64,000 nucleotides of DNA from Prochlorococcus sp. AG-347-K16 (lineage in GTDB: Bacteria; Cyanobacteriota; Cyanobacteriia; PCC-6307; Cyanobiaceae). The position numbers and the translations under genes are program-made. Below the pieces are notes generated by a model that was not told the DNA's origin, did no database searches, and worked only from the letters and a program-made list of their open reading frames with translations. Location: contig QCCD01000005.1 of the NCBI GenBank assembly GCA_003281405.1, positions 18,117-82,116 of the forward strand, written 5' to 3'. Shown piece by piece: positions 51,460-62,477 of the stretch (its first letter is position 1; each line of letters opens with the position of its first letter).

Positions 51460-52809
51460 ATGGTTGAAAAAGTTTTAATTGCTAATCGTGGAGAAATAGC
51501 TTTACGAATTGTCAGAAGTTGTAGAGAACTAGGTATTGCAACCGTTGCAGTTTTTAGCACTGTAGATAAAAAAGCATTGCATGTTCAGCTTGCTGATGAG
51601 GCGGTTTGCGTAGGAGATTCATTAAGTAATAAGAGTTATTTAAATATTCCAAATATACTTGCTGCTGCTACATCGAGAGGAGTTGATGCTATTCATCCTG
51701 GTTATGGATTTCTTGCGGAAAATGATAAATTTGCTGAGATGTGTAATGATCACGGCATAGTTTTTATTGGTCCATCTCCTAAAGCTATTAGATCTATGGG
51801 AGATAAATCTACAGCTAAAGAAACTATGGAAGCAGTTGGAGTTCCAACAGTACCTGGTAGTAAAGGCTTGTTATCAAATGTTGATGAGGCTTATAAATTG
51901 GCAGATGATATTGGCTATCCGGTAATTATTAAAGCCACTGCTGGAGGAGGTGGAAGAGGTATGAGGTTGGTTGAAAACTCTGATAATCTAGAAAAAATGT
52001 TTAAAGCAGCTCAAGGCGAAGCAGAAGCAGCTTTTGGTAATGATGGTTTATATATGGAGAAATTTATAAAGAAGCCAAGACATGTAGAAATTCAAATTTT
52101 GGCGGACAGGTCGGGAAATGTTGTTCATTTAGGAGAGCGAGATTGTTCAGTTCAAAGAAGACATCAGAAGTTACTAGAGGAGTCTCCTAGTCCTGCAATT
52201 AATACTGAGCTAAGAAAAAAAATGGGGAATGCAGCTATTGCTGCTGCAAAAAGTATCGGCTACGAAGGGGCGGGGACAGTTGAATTTTTAGTTGATGATG
52301 ATGATAATTTTTATTTTATGGAGATGAATACTAGGATTCAAGTTGAACATCCTGTTACTGAAATGGTTACAGGAGTTGATTTAATAGCTGAGCAAATTAA
52401 AATCGCAAGCGGAGCAAACTTGGAATTTAATCAGGATGATATCCATTTAAACGGTCATGCCATTGAATGTAGAATTAATGCTGAAGATCCTTCTCACAAT
52501 TTCCGACCATCACCCGGAAAAATAACTGGGTGGCTTCCTCCTGGTGGCCCTGGCGTAAGGGTGGATAGTCATGTCTATACAGGCTATGAAATCCCTCCTT
52601 TCTATGACTCATTAATTGGTAAATTAATAGTCTGGGGGAAAGATCGTAATACTGCAATTAAACGTATGAATAGGGCTTTAAATGAATGTGCAGTAACTGG
52701 TATTCCTACAACAATTAACTTTCATCTAACCTTACTTAATAAATCTAAATTTAAGCAGGGTAAGATACATACTAAATATGTAGAAGAAGAATTATTGCCA
52801 AATTACTGA
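51460..52809 (+). CDS. accC: Acetyl-CoA carboxylase biotin carboxylase subunit
   Basis: [48 protein letters not shown]. Confidence 0.98.
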   Translation: MVEKVLIANRGEIALRIVRSCRELGIATVAVFSTVDKKALHVQLADEAVCVGDSLSNKSYLNIPNILAAATSRGVDAIHPGYGFLAENDKFAEMCNDHGIVFIGPSPKAIRSMGDKSTAKETMEAVGVPTVPGSKGLLSNVDEAYKLADDIGYPVIIKATAGGGGRGMRLVENSDNLEKMFKAAQGEAEAAFGNDGLYMEKFIKKPRHVEIQILADRSGNVVHLGERDCSVQRRHQKLLEESPSPAINTELRKKMGNAAIAAAKSIGYEGAGTVEFLVDDDDNFYFMEMNTRIQVEHPVTEMVTGVDLIAEQIKIASGANLEFNQDDIHLNGHAIECRINAEDPSHNFRPSPGKITGWLPPGGPGVRVDSHVYTGYEIPPFYDSLIGKLIVWGKDRNTAIKRMNRALNECAVTGIPTTINFHLTLLNKSKFKQGKIHTKYVEEELLPNY

Positions 52810-52827
52810 GAAATAATTAAATGATTT

Positions 52828-53142
52828 CTATGAAATATGTGTATGCAATGCAAGTTTTATAAGCCCTTGCTGACCAACTAATATTTCTCTTAAAAAGCTT
52901 ATAAATCCTATCCAAATTACGGGTCCAACATCAACGCCTCCAATAGGAGGAATTAGTTTTCTTGTTAAATTAAGAATAGAGCTTGATGGAATTGAAACTA
53001 ATAACCATAAACCTTTACTTAAATCAATTTTTGGGTACCAAGTAAGTATTAATCTTATTAGAAAAACTATAGTTAGATATGAAAGAGAAATTCCTAAACT
53101 AATATCTAAAATTTGAAGAGAGTTTACAAGCAAGGAAATCAC
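52828..53142 (-). CDS. YggT/Ycf19 family membrane protein
   Basis: YLTIVFLIRLILTWYPKID...LTRKLIPPIGGVDVGPVIWIGFISFLR. Confidence 0.88.
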   Translation of the reverse strand: MISLLVNSLQILDISLGISLSYLTIVFLIRLILTWYPKIDLSKGLWLLVSIPSSSILNLTRKLIPPIGGVDVGPVIWIGFISFLREILVGQQGLIKLALHTHIS

Positions 53143-53223
53143 AATTATTTAATTCATCTTAATAAATAACCCATTGAAACGTATTTAATTCGTATTATAA
53201 ATTGAGAATTTAATATTTAAAAA

Positions 53224-53409
53224 GTGTTTCAAATCTCAAATTTATTACTAGCCGCAGATTTTTCTGCTGAAGTTGCAAATAATTCCGCAGTGGGAATGAT
53301 AGGTAGTTTTATTGCTGCTGCTTTACTTATCGTTATTCCTGCCACTGCATTTTTGATTTTTGTCAGCCAGAAAGATTCCCTCGATCGTACTTCTACTGGA
53401 AGACGCTAG
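53224..53409 (+). CDS. psbX: Photosystem II PsbX protein
   Basis: Single TM followed by [19 protein letters not shown], the PsbX signature; GTG start. Confidence 0.88.
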   Translation: MFQISNLLLAADFSAEVANNSAVGMIGSFIAAALLIVIPATAFLIFVSQKDSLDRTSTGRR

Positions 53410-53488
53410 TTTTTGTAGAAGTTTTAAGTACACTATATATATAGGGGATATAAGTAACCCTTAAAAAATAAATTTTTGGAGAAAGAAT

Positions 53489-54418
53489 GTGGTCAATGCT
53501 AGTCTCAATTGGGCCAGTATTGTTGGTATAGTTCTCGCGGTATGTGGAGGAGGCCTTTATTTTTTGAGGTCCTTTAAGCCTGCCTTGGCGCGGGATTATG
53601 ATGTTTTCTTCGCAGCAATTGGACTTTTGTGCGGAGGAATATTATTTTTTCAAGGTTGGAGGTTAGATCCTATCCTTCAGTTTGGTCAGTTTTTATTAGC
53701 AGGAACTACAGTTTTTTTCGCATATGAAAGTGTGCGATTGAGGGGAGTTGCTACTGATCAAGCTAGAAGGTCATCTTATTTTGATGATGATCCTATTTCT
53801 GATGTTCCAAGAAATTCTAGAGGTCGATTCAATGACGATTATGATAGGTTTGAAGAATCTGAAAGACCATCTAGAAGATTTAAACCTCAAGAAGATGAAT
53901 TTGAAGAAGACTATACGGAGGGGAGATCTCGTAGGAGGAATGTTTCAAGAGCCATACCCTCTGCTGCAGCAAGTAGAAGTAGGCCATCTACAAGGGAAAT
54001 AAGTCAGTTTGATAATGACGAGCCTTTAAGAAGGAGAAGACAGACTTCTGAAGATAGAAATAGGAAACAATCAGAAACAAATAACTTTGGTGAAAGAAGA
54101 AATTTGTCTCGCGATGAGGTTAAAACAGGTTCAAGACCCACAATGAATCGTACAGTTTCTCGACGAGATAATACCTCTACCCCTAGCGATTCTTCTCCAT
54201 TAAGAAAGAAACCTACTAGATCCCCTATTAGACAGCAAACTTCTGCAGCTCAAGTAGAAGATGCTTCATTTAAAGATGCTAATCAAGCTAAAAAAACACG
54301 TGAAACTCGTAGAGTAAGCTCATCAGCTAGATCAAGTTCAAAAAATCAAAATAGTAGATATAACGTTGGAACAAACAAGAAAAAACCTAGAGATAACAGT
54401 TCTAGATTTGATGATTAA
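53489..54418 (+). CDS. ycf66: Ycf66 family protein with long Arg/Ser-rich disordered C-terminus
   Basis: N-terminal NWASIVGIVLAVCGGGLYFLRSFKPALARDYDVFFAAIGLLCGGILFFQGWRLDPILQFGQFLLAGTTVFFAYESVRLRG. Confidence 0.88.
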   Translation: MVNASLNWASIVGIVLAVCGGGLYFLRSFKPALARDYDVFFAAIGLLCGGILFFQGWRLDPILQFGQFLLAGTTVFFAYESVRLRGVATDQARRSSYFDDDPISDVPRNSRGRFNDDYDRFEESERPSRRFKPQEDEFEEDYTEGRSRRRNVSRAIPSAAASRSRPSTREISQFDNDEPLRRRRQTSEDRNRKQSETNNFGERRNLSRDEVKTGSRPTMNRTVSRRDNTSTPSDSSPLRKKPTRSPIRQQTSAAQVEDASFKDANQAKKTRETRRVSSSARSSSKNQNSRYNVGTNKKKPRDNSSRFDD

Positions 54419-54694
54419 TTATAAGATTCCTGCCCATTTTAAAAAAGATTGTTTACTAAATAATTCAATTAATATTATTGCGAGGAACCCAATCATTGCG
54501 AACCTTCCATTAGTTATTTCAGAATAACTACTCCAGCCAAATTTATATTCATCTTTAATTTCTATAGATTCTTCATCTAATTTATCTTCTCTAATTTGTT
54601 CATCGATGTAATTTGAATCTTTCTGTTGTTCTGCATAACTATCATTCTCTAAATTAGTGACTTCTGAGTTAGTTTGTTCTTCTTTAGAATTCAT
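54419..54694 (-). CDS. hli: High-light-inducible (HLIP) chlorophyll a/b-binding-like protein
   Basis: C-terminal EITNGRFAMIGFLAIILIELFSKQSFLKWAGIL (ExxNGRxAMIGF). Confidence 0.93.
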   Translation of the reverse strand: MNSKEEQTNSEVTNLENDSYAEQQKDSNYIDEQIREDKLDEESIEIKDEYKFGWSSYSEITNGRFAMIGFLAIILIELFSKQSFLKWAGIL

Positions 54695-54702
54695 TTTTTT
54701 TG

Positions 54703-56685
54703 CTAATCCTTAAAATTATACTTATCAGAAGTCAATAATTTCCAGTCTCCTTGTCCATTTAATTCTAAAATATTTTCGTGAAAATCTTTTAAGCTAGGTC
54801 TATGTCCAACACTAATGAGAGAAAGTTCTCGTTCTTTTAGTAAACTATATAGTTTTTTTTCAGTGTTAATATCTAAAGCACTTGTTGCTTCATCAAGTAC
54901 TGCAAATCTTGGAGAATTTAGTAATAGTCTTGCAAAAGCCAATCTTTGCTGTTCGCCTAGGGAAAGAATTCGTGGCCAATCTTGTTTGATATCAAGATTA
55001 GGATATCGATCTACTAGGGTTTGTAAATTTACTTCATGAAGTACAGAAGTCAAATGTTCATCACTAAATTTTTTAACTTCTGTGGGATAACATAATTGTT
55101 CCCTTAAAGAACCTAGTAACATATATGGTTTTTGAGGTATGAATAATAATTCCCCAATTTTTGGTTTTTTTACTACTCCATGATCTGGTTCCCATAAACC
55201 ACTGATCATTCTTAGTAAAGATGTTTTACCGCACCCAGATGGTCCTACAACCAACAGTGATTGATTATTGTCGATGCTTAAATTTAAGTTTTTAATTATT
55301 GTTTTATTTGATCCTGGTGGGCATAGGTCAGCATTATTAATAAGAATTGAGGGGTAATCTGAAATAACGTTTTGATTGCTTGTTGGGTTGGTTTGACTAA
55401 TGGATTCAACTTTTGATTGGAATCCTTCTAATCTGCCAATACCAGCAGTAAATTTTGCAAGTTCTTCGATTTGATTAACAATGAAAAATAACGAACCTTC
55501 AACCATTCCAAATGCAAAGCTTGCCTGAATAAAGCGTCCATAATCAATATCACCTTTAAAGTAAGGGATTGCCATTATTAAATATGGAAAGAAATTGCCA
55601 GCATAATTAATGGATCTTCTCATTACGTCTATTATTACTCTCCATATAATCAGTAAATTAAAGTTTCTCACCACTTCTCCTAAGCGTCTTTCAGTTTCAC
55701 TTCGCTCAGGATTCTCTCCAGAGTAAAAGGCTATTGATTCAGCATTATCTCGAATATGTACTAAGCCATATCGAAAATCTGCTTCATATCTGAGTTGATC
55801 AAAGTCAATCTTTACAAGATTTTTTCCAGCAATTAAGAGGATAGAAGTTGCAAATGCGGCGTAACCAAATAAAGAAAAAGTAAGTGTTGTACTAATACTC
55901 CATAAAATAAGAATATTAAGTGAAAATGTTAGTAGGGCATCAAAAATACCTAATGTGAAAGAAAGACTTTGCCCGGTAAAAGCTCTGGTATCATCTGTGA
56001 TTCTTTGATCGGGATTATCCACATCGGTTTGTTCTTCATCATTGGGATTTAACTGGTAATAAGCTTTATTAGTCATATAATCTTTGACTAGACTTTTTGA
56101 AAGCCATTCTCTCCAAATTATTCCTAACTTATATGTAAAAAATATTTGGGAAACCCGTATTGGTAGAGCCACAGCGAAACAACAAGCGTAAATCCCTAAT
56201 ATCCGATAAAATCCATCTTCTTGTTTTTCTACTAAAGCATTTGTTAAATCTCTTGCAATGAATCCAATACCTGCGTTTATTCCGTTTACAGCTAAAAGCA
56301 TTAATACAATTATCGCAAGGAATAACCAATGTAACCATCTACGGTTTTTTAATTGACGTCTTAAGCTAAAAAAACTTCCTGATCCAATTAGAAATAATGC
56401 AGAGAAAAGCAATCCCCAACTCCCAGCCCAAATTGAATTGACAGTACTTACTACACCTCCGAAATACTTTTCAAGAAAAATTGGTTGAAAGCTTTCAAAA
56501 AAACTTATTATTCCTGTAAGGCCAACAAGTACTACTCCACCAACACAAAATAAAAGAGAAATCAAGAGCCATATGAATTGGAATCCATTACATTGATCTA
56601 TGGGAAGAAAAAAAGGCTGAGATAGCTTCCTTAATTTTTGTAATTGGTACAGTATTTTAGATTTATTATTAACTGCTTTATTCAT
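54703..56685 (-). CDS. ABC transporter, fused membrane/ATPase (SbmA/BacA- or ABCD-like)
   Basis: Polytopic N-domain; VVGPSGCGKTSLLRMISGLW, LSLGEQQRLAFARLLLNSPRFAVLDEATSALD. Confidence 0.92.
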   Translation of the reverse strand: MNKAVNNKSKILYQLQKLRKLSQPFFLPIDQCNGFQFIWLLISLLFCVGGVVLVGLTGIISFFESFQPIFLEKYFGGVVSTVNSIWAGSWGLLFSALFLIGSGSFFSLRRQLKNRRWLHWLFLAIIVLMLLAVNGINAGIGFIARDLTNALVEKQEDGFYRILGIYACCFAVALPIRVSQIFFTYKLGIIWREWLSKSLVKDYMTNKAYYQLNPNDEEQTDVDNPDQRITDDTRAFTGQSLSFTLGIFDALLTFSLNILILWSISTTLTFSLFGYAAFATSILLIAGKNLVKIDFDQLRYEADFRYGLVHIRDNAESIAFYSGENPERSETERRLGEVVRNFNLLIIWRVIIDVMRRSINYAGNFFPYLIMAIPYFKGDIDYGRFIQASFAFGMVEGSLFFIVNQIEELAKFTAGIGRLEGFQSKVESISQTNPTSNQNVISDYPSILINNADLCPPGSNKTIIKNLNLSIDNNQSLLVVGPSGCGKTSLLRMISGLWEPDHGVVKKPKIGELLFIPQKPYMLLGSLREQLCYPTEVKKFSDEHLTSVLHEVNLQTLVDRYPNLDIKQDWPRILSLGEQQRLAFARLLLNSPRFAVLDEATSALDINTEKKLYSLLKERELSLISVGHRPSLKDFHENILELNGQGDWKLLTSDKYNFKD

Positions 56686-56727
56686 TACTCGACTAGTGTT
56701 ATGAAATAAATTATAACTTTTAGCAGT

Positions 56728-57006
56728 CTATTGACCAAAGCCAATAAATGAAAGTGCCCACTCAGGTAAATTCAAGTAATTCAAGATTGTTGCATCAAAT
56801 TCATGAACTTTTGGAAAAGATTTATCTAATGCCCACCATAGTAGAAAAGGTAAATTAAATAAAATTTGTAATTGCCATTTATAAGTTATAACGTTCCAAA
56901 TTTTTATTAACTTAGTTTTGAGAGAATCATCTAGCTCTTCCCAATTTTTTAAAATTAAATTGAATAAATTTTTAGATTCTGTATTTAAGGACTCAGGAGT
57001 ATTCAT
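56728..57006 (-). CDS. Hypothetical membrane-associated protein
   Basis: 92 aa ORF filling the gap; hydrophobic LQILFNLPFLLWWALDKSFP. Confidence 0.65.
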   Translation of the reverse strand: MNTPESLNTESKNLFNLILKNWEELDDSLKTKLIKIWNVITYKWQLQILFNLPFLLWWALDKSFPKVHEFDATILNYLNLPEWALSFIGFGQ

Positions 57007-57052
57007 TTTGTTTTTACTTATTTATAACCCATTAATATTTCTTTCGAGAGTT

Positions 57053-57394
57053 TTAACCTGGAGGCCAATTCATTTTTCTTCCAGATAAAAAATGAATATG
57101 TAAATGAAAAACTGTTTGTCCCGATTCTGCTCCAGTGTTAATTACTGTTCTCCAATTAGTTAAATTTTTTGATTTAGCTATTTTGCTACCAACAAAAAGT
57201 AAATGCCCTAATAAATTTGAATCTTGCTCAATACACTCTAATAAACTGATTATTGGCTTTTTAGGAATCACTAAAAAATGTACTGGAGCTTGTGCTTGGA
57301 TATCGTTAAACGCAATACAAAACTTATCTTCATAAAGCTTATCGCAGGGTATTTCTTCATTAATGATTTTTTGAAATATTGTTGTTTCAGACAT
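57053..57394 (-). CDS. HIT family hydrolase
   Basis: TIFQKIINEEIPCDKLYEDKFCIAFNDI..., GQTVFHLHIHFLSGR (HxHxH). Confidence 0.95.
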   Translation of the reverse strand: MSETTIFQKIINEEIPCDKLYEDKFCIAFNDIQAQAPVHFLVIPKKPIISLLECIEQDSNLLGHLLFVGSKIAKSKNLTNWRTVINTGAESGQTVFHLHIHFLSGRKMNWPPG

Positions 57395-57398
57395 TAAA

Positions 57399-58004
57399 TT
57401 AATTAATTGAGATGACGTCTTTTTCGTTAAACCCTTCTTTTAAAAGTTCTTTGTTCAAATCATCTTTTGATGTAACTCTATCTACAAATAATATTCCATT
57501 TAAGTGATCCATTTCGTGTTGAATACACCTCGCCAGAAGTCCATCTGCTTTCATTTTACGTGGTCGTCCCATTTCATCTCTAAATTTTAATTTTATAGTT
57601 GATGGTCTTACTACATTCAAATAGACGCCAGGTATACTCAAGCAGCCTTCTTCGTATGAATTAAGGGTTGTTCCAAAGTCTGTAATTTCTGGATTGATTA
57701 ATATTAGAGGTTCTGCTGCTGAATCTTCAAAATTTACATCTATGACAAGAAGCTCTTTGTTGATACCAATTTGAGGTGCGGCAAGTCCAATTCCTTTAGC
57801 TGCATACATGCTCTGAAGCATTTCTCTAGCAAGTTTTCTAATCGATTCATCAACCTTAGTTATTCTTTTGGAATTTTGTCTTAATACATCATCACCAAGT
57901 TTATAAATGTCTAGAGATGGCTTACCTGTTTGTTCTTTTGCAATTTTTTCCGAGCTTCCATCTGTTCTTGACTTTTTTGCAAGTTGTGAAAAATGGTTTG
58001 CCAC
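57399..58004 (-). CDS. def: Peptide deformylase
   Basis: GIGLAAPQIG, EGCLSIPG, QHEMDHLNG. Confidence 0.97.
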   Translation of the reverse strand: MANHFSQLAKKSRTDGSSEKIAKEQTGKPSLDIYKLGDDVLRQNSKRITKVDESIRKLAREMLQSMYAAKGIGLAAPQIGINKELLVIDVNFEDSAAEPLILINPEITDFGTTLNSYEEGCLSIPGVYLNVVRPSTIKLKFRDEMGRPRKMKADGLLARCIQHEMDHLNGILFVDRVTSKDDLNKELLKEGFNEKDVISIN

Positions 58005-58080
58005 GTTAAAAAAGTTTTAAATTAAGAGTTTAGCTATAAAAATACTAGCACTTTAATTTACGTTCTTTATAGTTTTTTAA

Positions 58081-60006
58081 ATGAGTAATGATAATAAGCT
58101 AAAAGTTAGTCAAACTGAATCTAAAAAAACAGTCTTTAAGGAATTAACTATAGTTAGGGATACAATTTTTTGGATTGATGTTGTTGGTGAAGGTCAAAAT
58201 GAAAATGCCATTTTTGCAAGACCATTTAATGTCAAAGAAGCGCCTCCCCAGCAATTAACAATTAAAAAATATAATTTTAAAAATAATTTTCATGGATATG
58301 GTGGTAAATCTTATAAATGTATAAATTTTAAAAATAATTTTTATTTGATATGGATAGATCAAATTACCAAGGCAGTATGGTTTCAAATTTTTAAAGAGGT
58401 AGCATCAAATTATAGAAGTCAAAAAAGATATCTCGATACAGTTCAAGAACCGAGACAACTATCAAAATCAATTGATGGAAATTTCGATTCTTCATTTGTT
58501 ATTTCTCAAGAAAATTTTTTGTATGGTATTTGTGAAATAAAAAATAGAGATTACTTATTTTCTTTAAACTTAAAAAAAACTAAACAAGATATTTACCGAA
58601 TAAAAAAATTTAAAAATTTCGCTGGAGAATTATCTTCTAATACTTCTGTTAGCTTACTTTCTTGGGTCGAGTGGGATTCTCCATACATGCCCTGGGAGAA
58701 AAATGATCTTTGTTTTGCTCAAATTGACTTAGATGGAGAGATAACAAAAATAAAAAAATTCTCAGATAAGCTGATTAATGCAAATAAAAACGTTTCTTTT
58801 TTTCAACCATATTGGATAAGTGAAACTTTTTTAGTATGTTCTGAAGATAGTTCCGGATGGTGGAACTTATTGTTTTTAGATGCTAGTAAAATTGAGAATA
58901 TTTTTATTAAAAAAAGAGTAGAGAGAAATTTTGTTGAATATGGATTACCTCAGTGGGTCTCAGGAAAAACATTTTTTTCAGGGGATATAAAAGATTTATT
59001 TTGTTTAGCAAAAAAAGAAAATAATTTAGTAGTTGAACAATATAAAGACCTTCAATTCGTTAAAGAATTTTCTACTCCTTTTACCTCAATAACTGATTTT
59101 AGTGTTTTTGAGAAGAAAGTAGTTTTGAAAGGTCATGGACCTGATTTTCTTGGAAATTTACTTGAAATTGATTGTAAGAAGAAAGTTTTATCAAATGTTT
59201 TTGAGGAAATAAATGCTGAATATATAAAAGATTATTCAAAACCTGAATCTTTTTGGTTTAAAGGTTTTGAAGATAAATCTACTCATTCCTTTTTATATAG
59301 ACCGCTTGTTGAAAAATTTAGAAAACCACCGCTTTTTGTTAGAGCTCATAGTGGACCAACTTCATTTTTTGATGGATCTTATAATTCTGAAGTTCAATAT
59401 TGGACGTCGAAGGGTTTTTTTGTCGCTGAAGTCAATTATGGAGGATCATCAGGATTTGGCAAAGCATATAGAGAGAGGTTGAATTATAAATGGGGTATTG
59501 TTGATTCTTATGATTGCAAAGCACTAGCTCTTGAATTGATTAAATCAAATCAAGTAGATAGTGAAAAAGTGGTAATTTTTGGGAATAGTGCTGGTGGGTT
59601 AACTGCCTTGAATTGTTTATTATATGGGTCTATTTTTACAGCAGCAATTTGTAAATATCCTGTTATTGATTTGAAGGATATGCATTACAACACTCATAGG
59701 TTTGAAAAAGATTATTTAAATTCTTTGGTAGGAAATTATGCAAAAAATCATTATGAATACATAAATAGATCACCGATAAATTATATCAACGAAATAAAAA
59801 AACCTATCTTATTGTTTCATGGAAAAAAAGATATAGTTATTTCTTATAAACAAACGTTAAAAATTCAAGAAATTTTGATTCAGAATAATAAATATTCAAA
59901 AGTTATTTTTTTTGATAATGAAGGGCACGGGTTTAAAAATATTGAAAATAAAGAAGTAGTAATGCAAAAATCTCAGGAATTTTTAAAAAATGCTTTGAAT
60001 ATTTAA
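58081..60006 (+). CDS. S9 family peptidase (prolyl oligopeptidase-like)
   Basis: Beta-propeller-like N-domain; GGSSGFGKAYRERL; GNSAGGLTALNCL (GxSxGG); HGKKDIVI; EGHGFK. Confidence 0.93.
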   Translation: MSNDNKLKVSQTESKKTVFKELTIVRDTIFWIDVVGEGQNENAIFARPFNVKEAPPQQLTIKKYNFKNNFHGYGGKSYKCINFKNNFYLIWIDQITKAVWFQIFKEVASNYRSQKRYLDTVQEPRQLSKSIDGNFDSSFVISQENFLYGICEIKNRDYLFSLNLKKTKQDIYRIKKFKNFAGELSSNTSVSLLSWVEWDSPYMPWEKNDLCFAQIDLDGEITKIKKFSDKLINANKNVSFFQPYWISETFLVCSEDSSGWWNLLFLDASKIENIFIKKRVERNFVEYGLPQWVSGKTFFSGDIKDLFCLAKKENNLVVEQYKDLQFVKEFSTPFTSITDFSVFEKKVVLKGHGPDFLGNLLEIDCKKKVLSNVFEEINAEYIKDYSKPESFWFKGFEDKSTHSFLYRPLVEKFRKPPLFVRAHSGPTSFFDGSYNSEVQYWTSKGFFVAEVNYGGSSGFGKAYRERLNYKWGIVDSYDCKALALELIKSNQVDSEKVVIFGNSAGGLTALNCLLYGSIFTAAICKYPVIDLKDMHYNTHRFEKDYLNSLVGNYAKNHYEYINRSPINYINEIKKPILLFHGKKDIVISYKQTLKIQEILIQNNKYSKVIFFDNEGHGFKNIENKEVVMQKSQEFLKNALNI

Positions 60007-61256
60007 GAATTGATTTTTAGAAAATCAATAGTATCTTTTAATTTTTCTATAAACATATCAATTTCTTCCTTATTGGTTGTGAAATTCATGCTGATTCTAG
60101 CTGTTGATTTAATTCCAATGTATCTGTGAAGAGGTTGACAGCAATGGTGTCCACTTCTGATGCAAATTCCTTTTGAATCAAGAATTTCAGCAATATCATT
60201 TGAATGTATATTATTTATATAAAAGGTGGCAAGTGAGGCTCTCTCTGGATCTATCTCGGGCGATGGACCTATGATTTCAATATTTTCTATTTGATTTAAT
60301 TTTTCAAATAAATACTTAGTAATAGTCTTTTCATATTCATGAATTTCATTCAATCCAATATGGTTAATATAATTGATTGCTGCTGCAAGACCTATTGCTT
60401 CTGCAATGGCTGGAGTTCCAGCTTCAAATTTGTGTGGTAGCTCTGCCCAAGTACTTGTCTCTTCAAAAACATCTTGAATCATTTCGCCACCTCCAAAGAG
60501 AGGAGGAATTTTTTCTAGGATTTCTTTTCTTGACCAGAGGAAACCAATACCTGTAGGACCGCATAATTTATGTCCTGATCCAGCTAAAAAATCTATATTA
60601 AGATCAATCACATCCAGTTTTTGATGAGCCAAACTTTGGCATGCATCAATTAAAACTAAAGAACCTTTTTGTTTAGCTAATTTAGTTATTTCTTTGATTG
60701 GATTACAGCAACCTAGAGTATTACTAACATGAACAAGGCTAACAAGTTTAGTTCTAGATGTTAGTTTTGATTTAAAGTCGTCTATATCTAATTTCCCATC
60801 TTTATCTATACCTATAAATTTTAATTTGCATTTATTTTTTGCTGCAACCATTTGCCATGGAACAATATTGCTATGATGCTCCATTATTGATAAGAGAATT
60901 TCATCATTTTCTTTTAATGAATATTCGCCCCATGATCTAGCTACTAGATTGATTGCTTCAGTAGCATTTCTTGTGAAAATAATTTCTTTTGCTGAATTCG
61001 CTTTTATATATTGGCTAATTAAATATCGTGCATTTTCAAATTCTTCTGTTGCTTTAGCACTTAATTGATGAGCTCCTCTATGTACATTGGCATTAAAGTT
61101 TTTGTAATATTCATCAATTTTTTTTAAGACTTGTATTGGTTTTTGTGTGGTTGCAGCATGGTCTAAATAAATAATTTGCTCATTACTTTTTATGTTCTTA
61201 TTTAAAAGAGGAAAGTCTTTTTTCGTTATTTCAGGAAAATTTTGAATCGTTTCCAT
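60003..61256 (-). CDS. sufS: Cysteine desulfurase SufS
   Basis: YLDHAATTQKP, FLAGSGHKLCGPTGIGFLW, GICIRSGHHCCQP. Confidence 0.96.
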   Translation of the reverse strand: METIQNFPEITKKDFPLLNKNIKSNEQIIYLDHAATTQKPIQVLKKIDEYYKNFNANVHRGAHQLSAKATEEFENARYLISQYIKANSAKEIIFTRNATEAINLVARSWGEYSLKENDEILLSIMEHHSNIVPWQMVAAKNKCKLKFIGIDKDGKLDIDDFKSKLTSRTKLVSLVHVSNTLGCCNPIKEITKLAKQKGSLVLIDACQSLAHQKLDVIDLNIDFLAGSGHKLCGPTGIGFLWSRKEILEKIPPLFGGGEMIQDVFEETSTWAELPHKFEAGTPAIAEAIGLAAAINYINHIGLNEIHEYEKTITKYLFEKLNQIENIEIIGPSPEIDPERASLATFYINNIHSNDIAEILDSKGICIRSGHHCCQPLHRYIGIKSTARISMNFTTNKEEIDMFIEKLKDTIDFLKINS

Positions 61257-62473
61257 TAATTCTCGTTTAAAAGTTTATCAAGCAAATCCCATTTATCTTT
61301 TGAAACGGGAATAAATGAAATTATTTCTTGAAAGTAAGAACTTAATTGTAGTTTACTTGCTTCTGTTAATGTGATACCTCTTGTACGCATATAAAAAAGT
61401 TCTTCTTCATTTAGTTGCGAAATTGTAGCTCCGTGTTTGCATTTGACATCATCAGCAATTATTTCTAATTGAGGTTTGGTATCTATTTGTGCGAGATTTG
61501 ATAAAAGTAAATTTCTGCTTAATTGCGAAGCATCAGTTCTCTGGGCAATTTTCGGAACTTTTATTGATCCTTCAAATATTGCATGTGATTTATCATCAGC
61601 AAGTGATTTATTAATTTGATCTAGAAATCCATTTGGGCCATTAAATTCTATTTTTGCATAGGTTGAAATCTGCTCATCTTTTTTTGTTATTTGCATACCT
61701 TTGATATTTGTTTTAGCGTTTCCCGCAGATTGTTTAATACTAATTTCAAATCTCGCGTAATTGAATTTGAAATGTAACGATCCTAAGTTGTATAAACTAT
61801 TTTTTTGTTGAATTACATTGAGAGAATTTAATAGATTGGATCTGTTTTCACCGTAAGAAACAACACCATGTTTTACGGAACTATTTTCTTTCAAGCAAAA
61901 GAAAGTTGATTGAGATAATGAAGAGTTTTCTTTACCAAGATTTACTTGTAATAATTCAACATCACAATTCTTTTCTAAAAATATTACGAGGGTTTTTGCG
62001 TTTAAAGAATTACTTGATGCTTGACTAAAAATTTCAATAGGAGGAATTTTTGTTCCATTTATTTTTAATCCCAAAATATTATTTTTACAACTTAAAGACA
62101 GATTTAGTAGGTCACTCCAATTTTCGTTTTGCTTAAAATAAGATATCTGTTCCTTGATATATTTTTGTAATTCATCCTCACTTAATTGCTGTATTGAATA
62201 ATTTTTCTCTATGAATTTAATTTGGCAATTCTCACCAATTATTAATCTAATAGTACTTTGAGAATTTTTCGGATATGGCATATCAAATTTTGAATCTTTT
62301 TCATTAACTGAGTAATCTAAAAAGGTTGACAATTTTGATTTATTTGAAAGTCTCCATAGTTCACTTTTAGGATTAGGGAGAGGGCTTGATTGTAATTTAT
62401 TAAGACAGATTTTTTGTATTTCTGTTAGGTTATCATCCGATTTATTAGTTTTTATTTTTTCAATAATTTCCAT
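61256..62473 (-). CDS. sufD: Fe-S cluster assembly protein SufD
   Basis: KCKHGATISQLNEEELFYMRTRGITLTEA; in suf operon order. Confidence 0.95.
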   Translation of the reverse strand: MEIIEKIKTNKSDDNLTEIQKICLNKLQSSPLPNPKSELWRLSNKSKLSTFLDYSVNEKDSKFDMPYPKNSQSTIRLIIGENCQIKFIEKNYSIQQLSEDELQKYIKEQISYFKQNENWSDLLNLSLSCKNNILGLKINGTKIPPIEIFSQASSNSLNAKTLVIFLEKNCDVELLQVNLGKENSSLSQSTFFCLKENSSVKHGVVSYGENRSNLLNSLNVIQQKNSLYNLGSLHFKFNYARFEISIKQSAGNAKTNIKGMQITKKDEQISTYAKIEFNGPNGFLDQINKSLADDKSHAIFEGSIKVPKIAQRTDASQLSRNLLLSNLAQIDTKPQLEIIADDVKCKHGATISQLNEEELFYMRTRGITLTEASKLQLSSYFQEIISFIPVSKDKWDLLDKLLNEN

Positions 62474-62477
62474 TTGT

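Noticed and set aside
53748-54002. 84-aa alternate-frame ORF within ycf66
   Set aside because: Repetitive Leu/Met-rich product of a low-complexity region in another frame; no start context.
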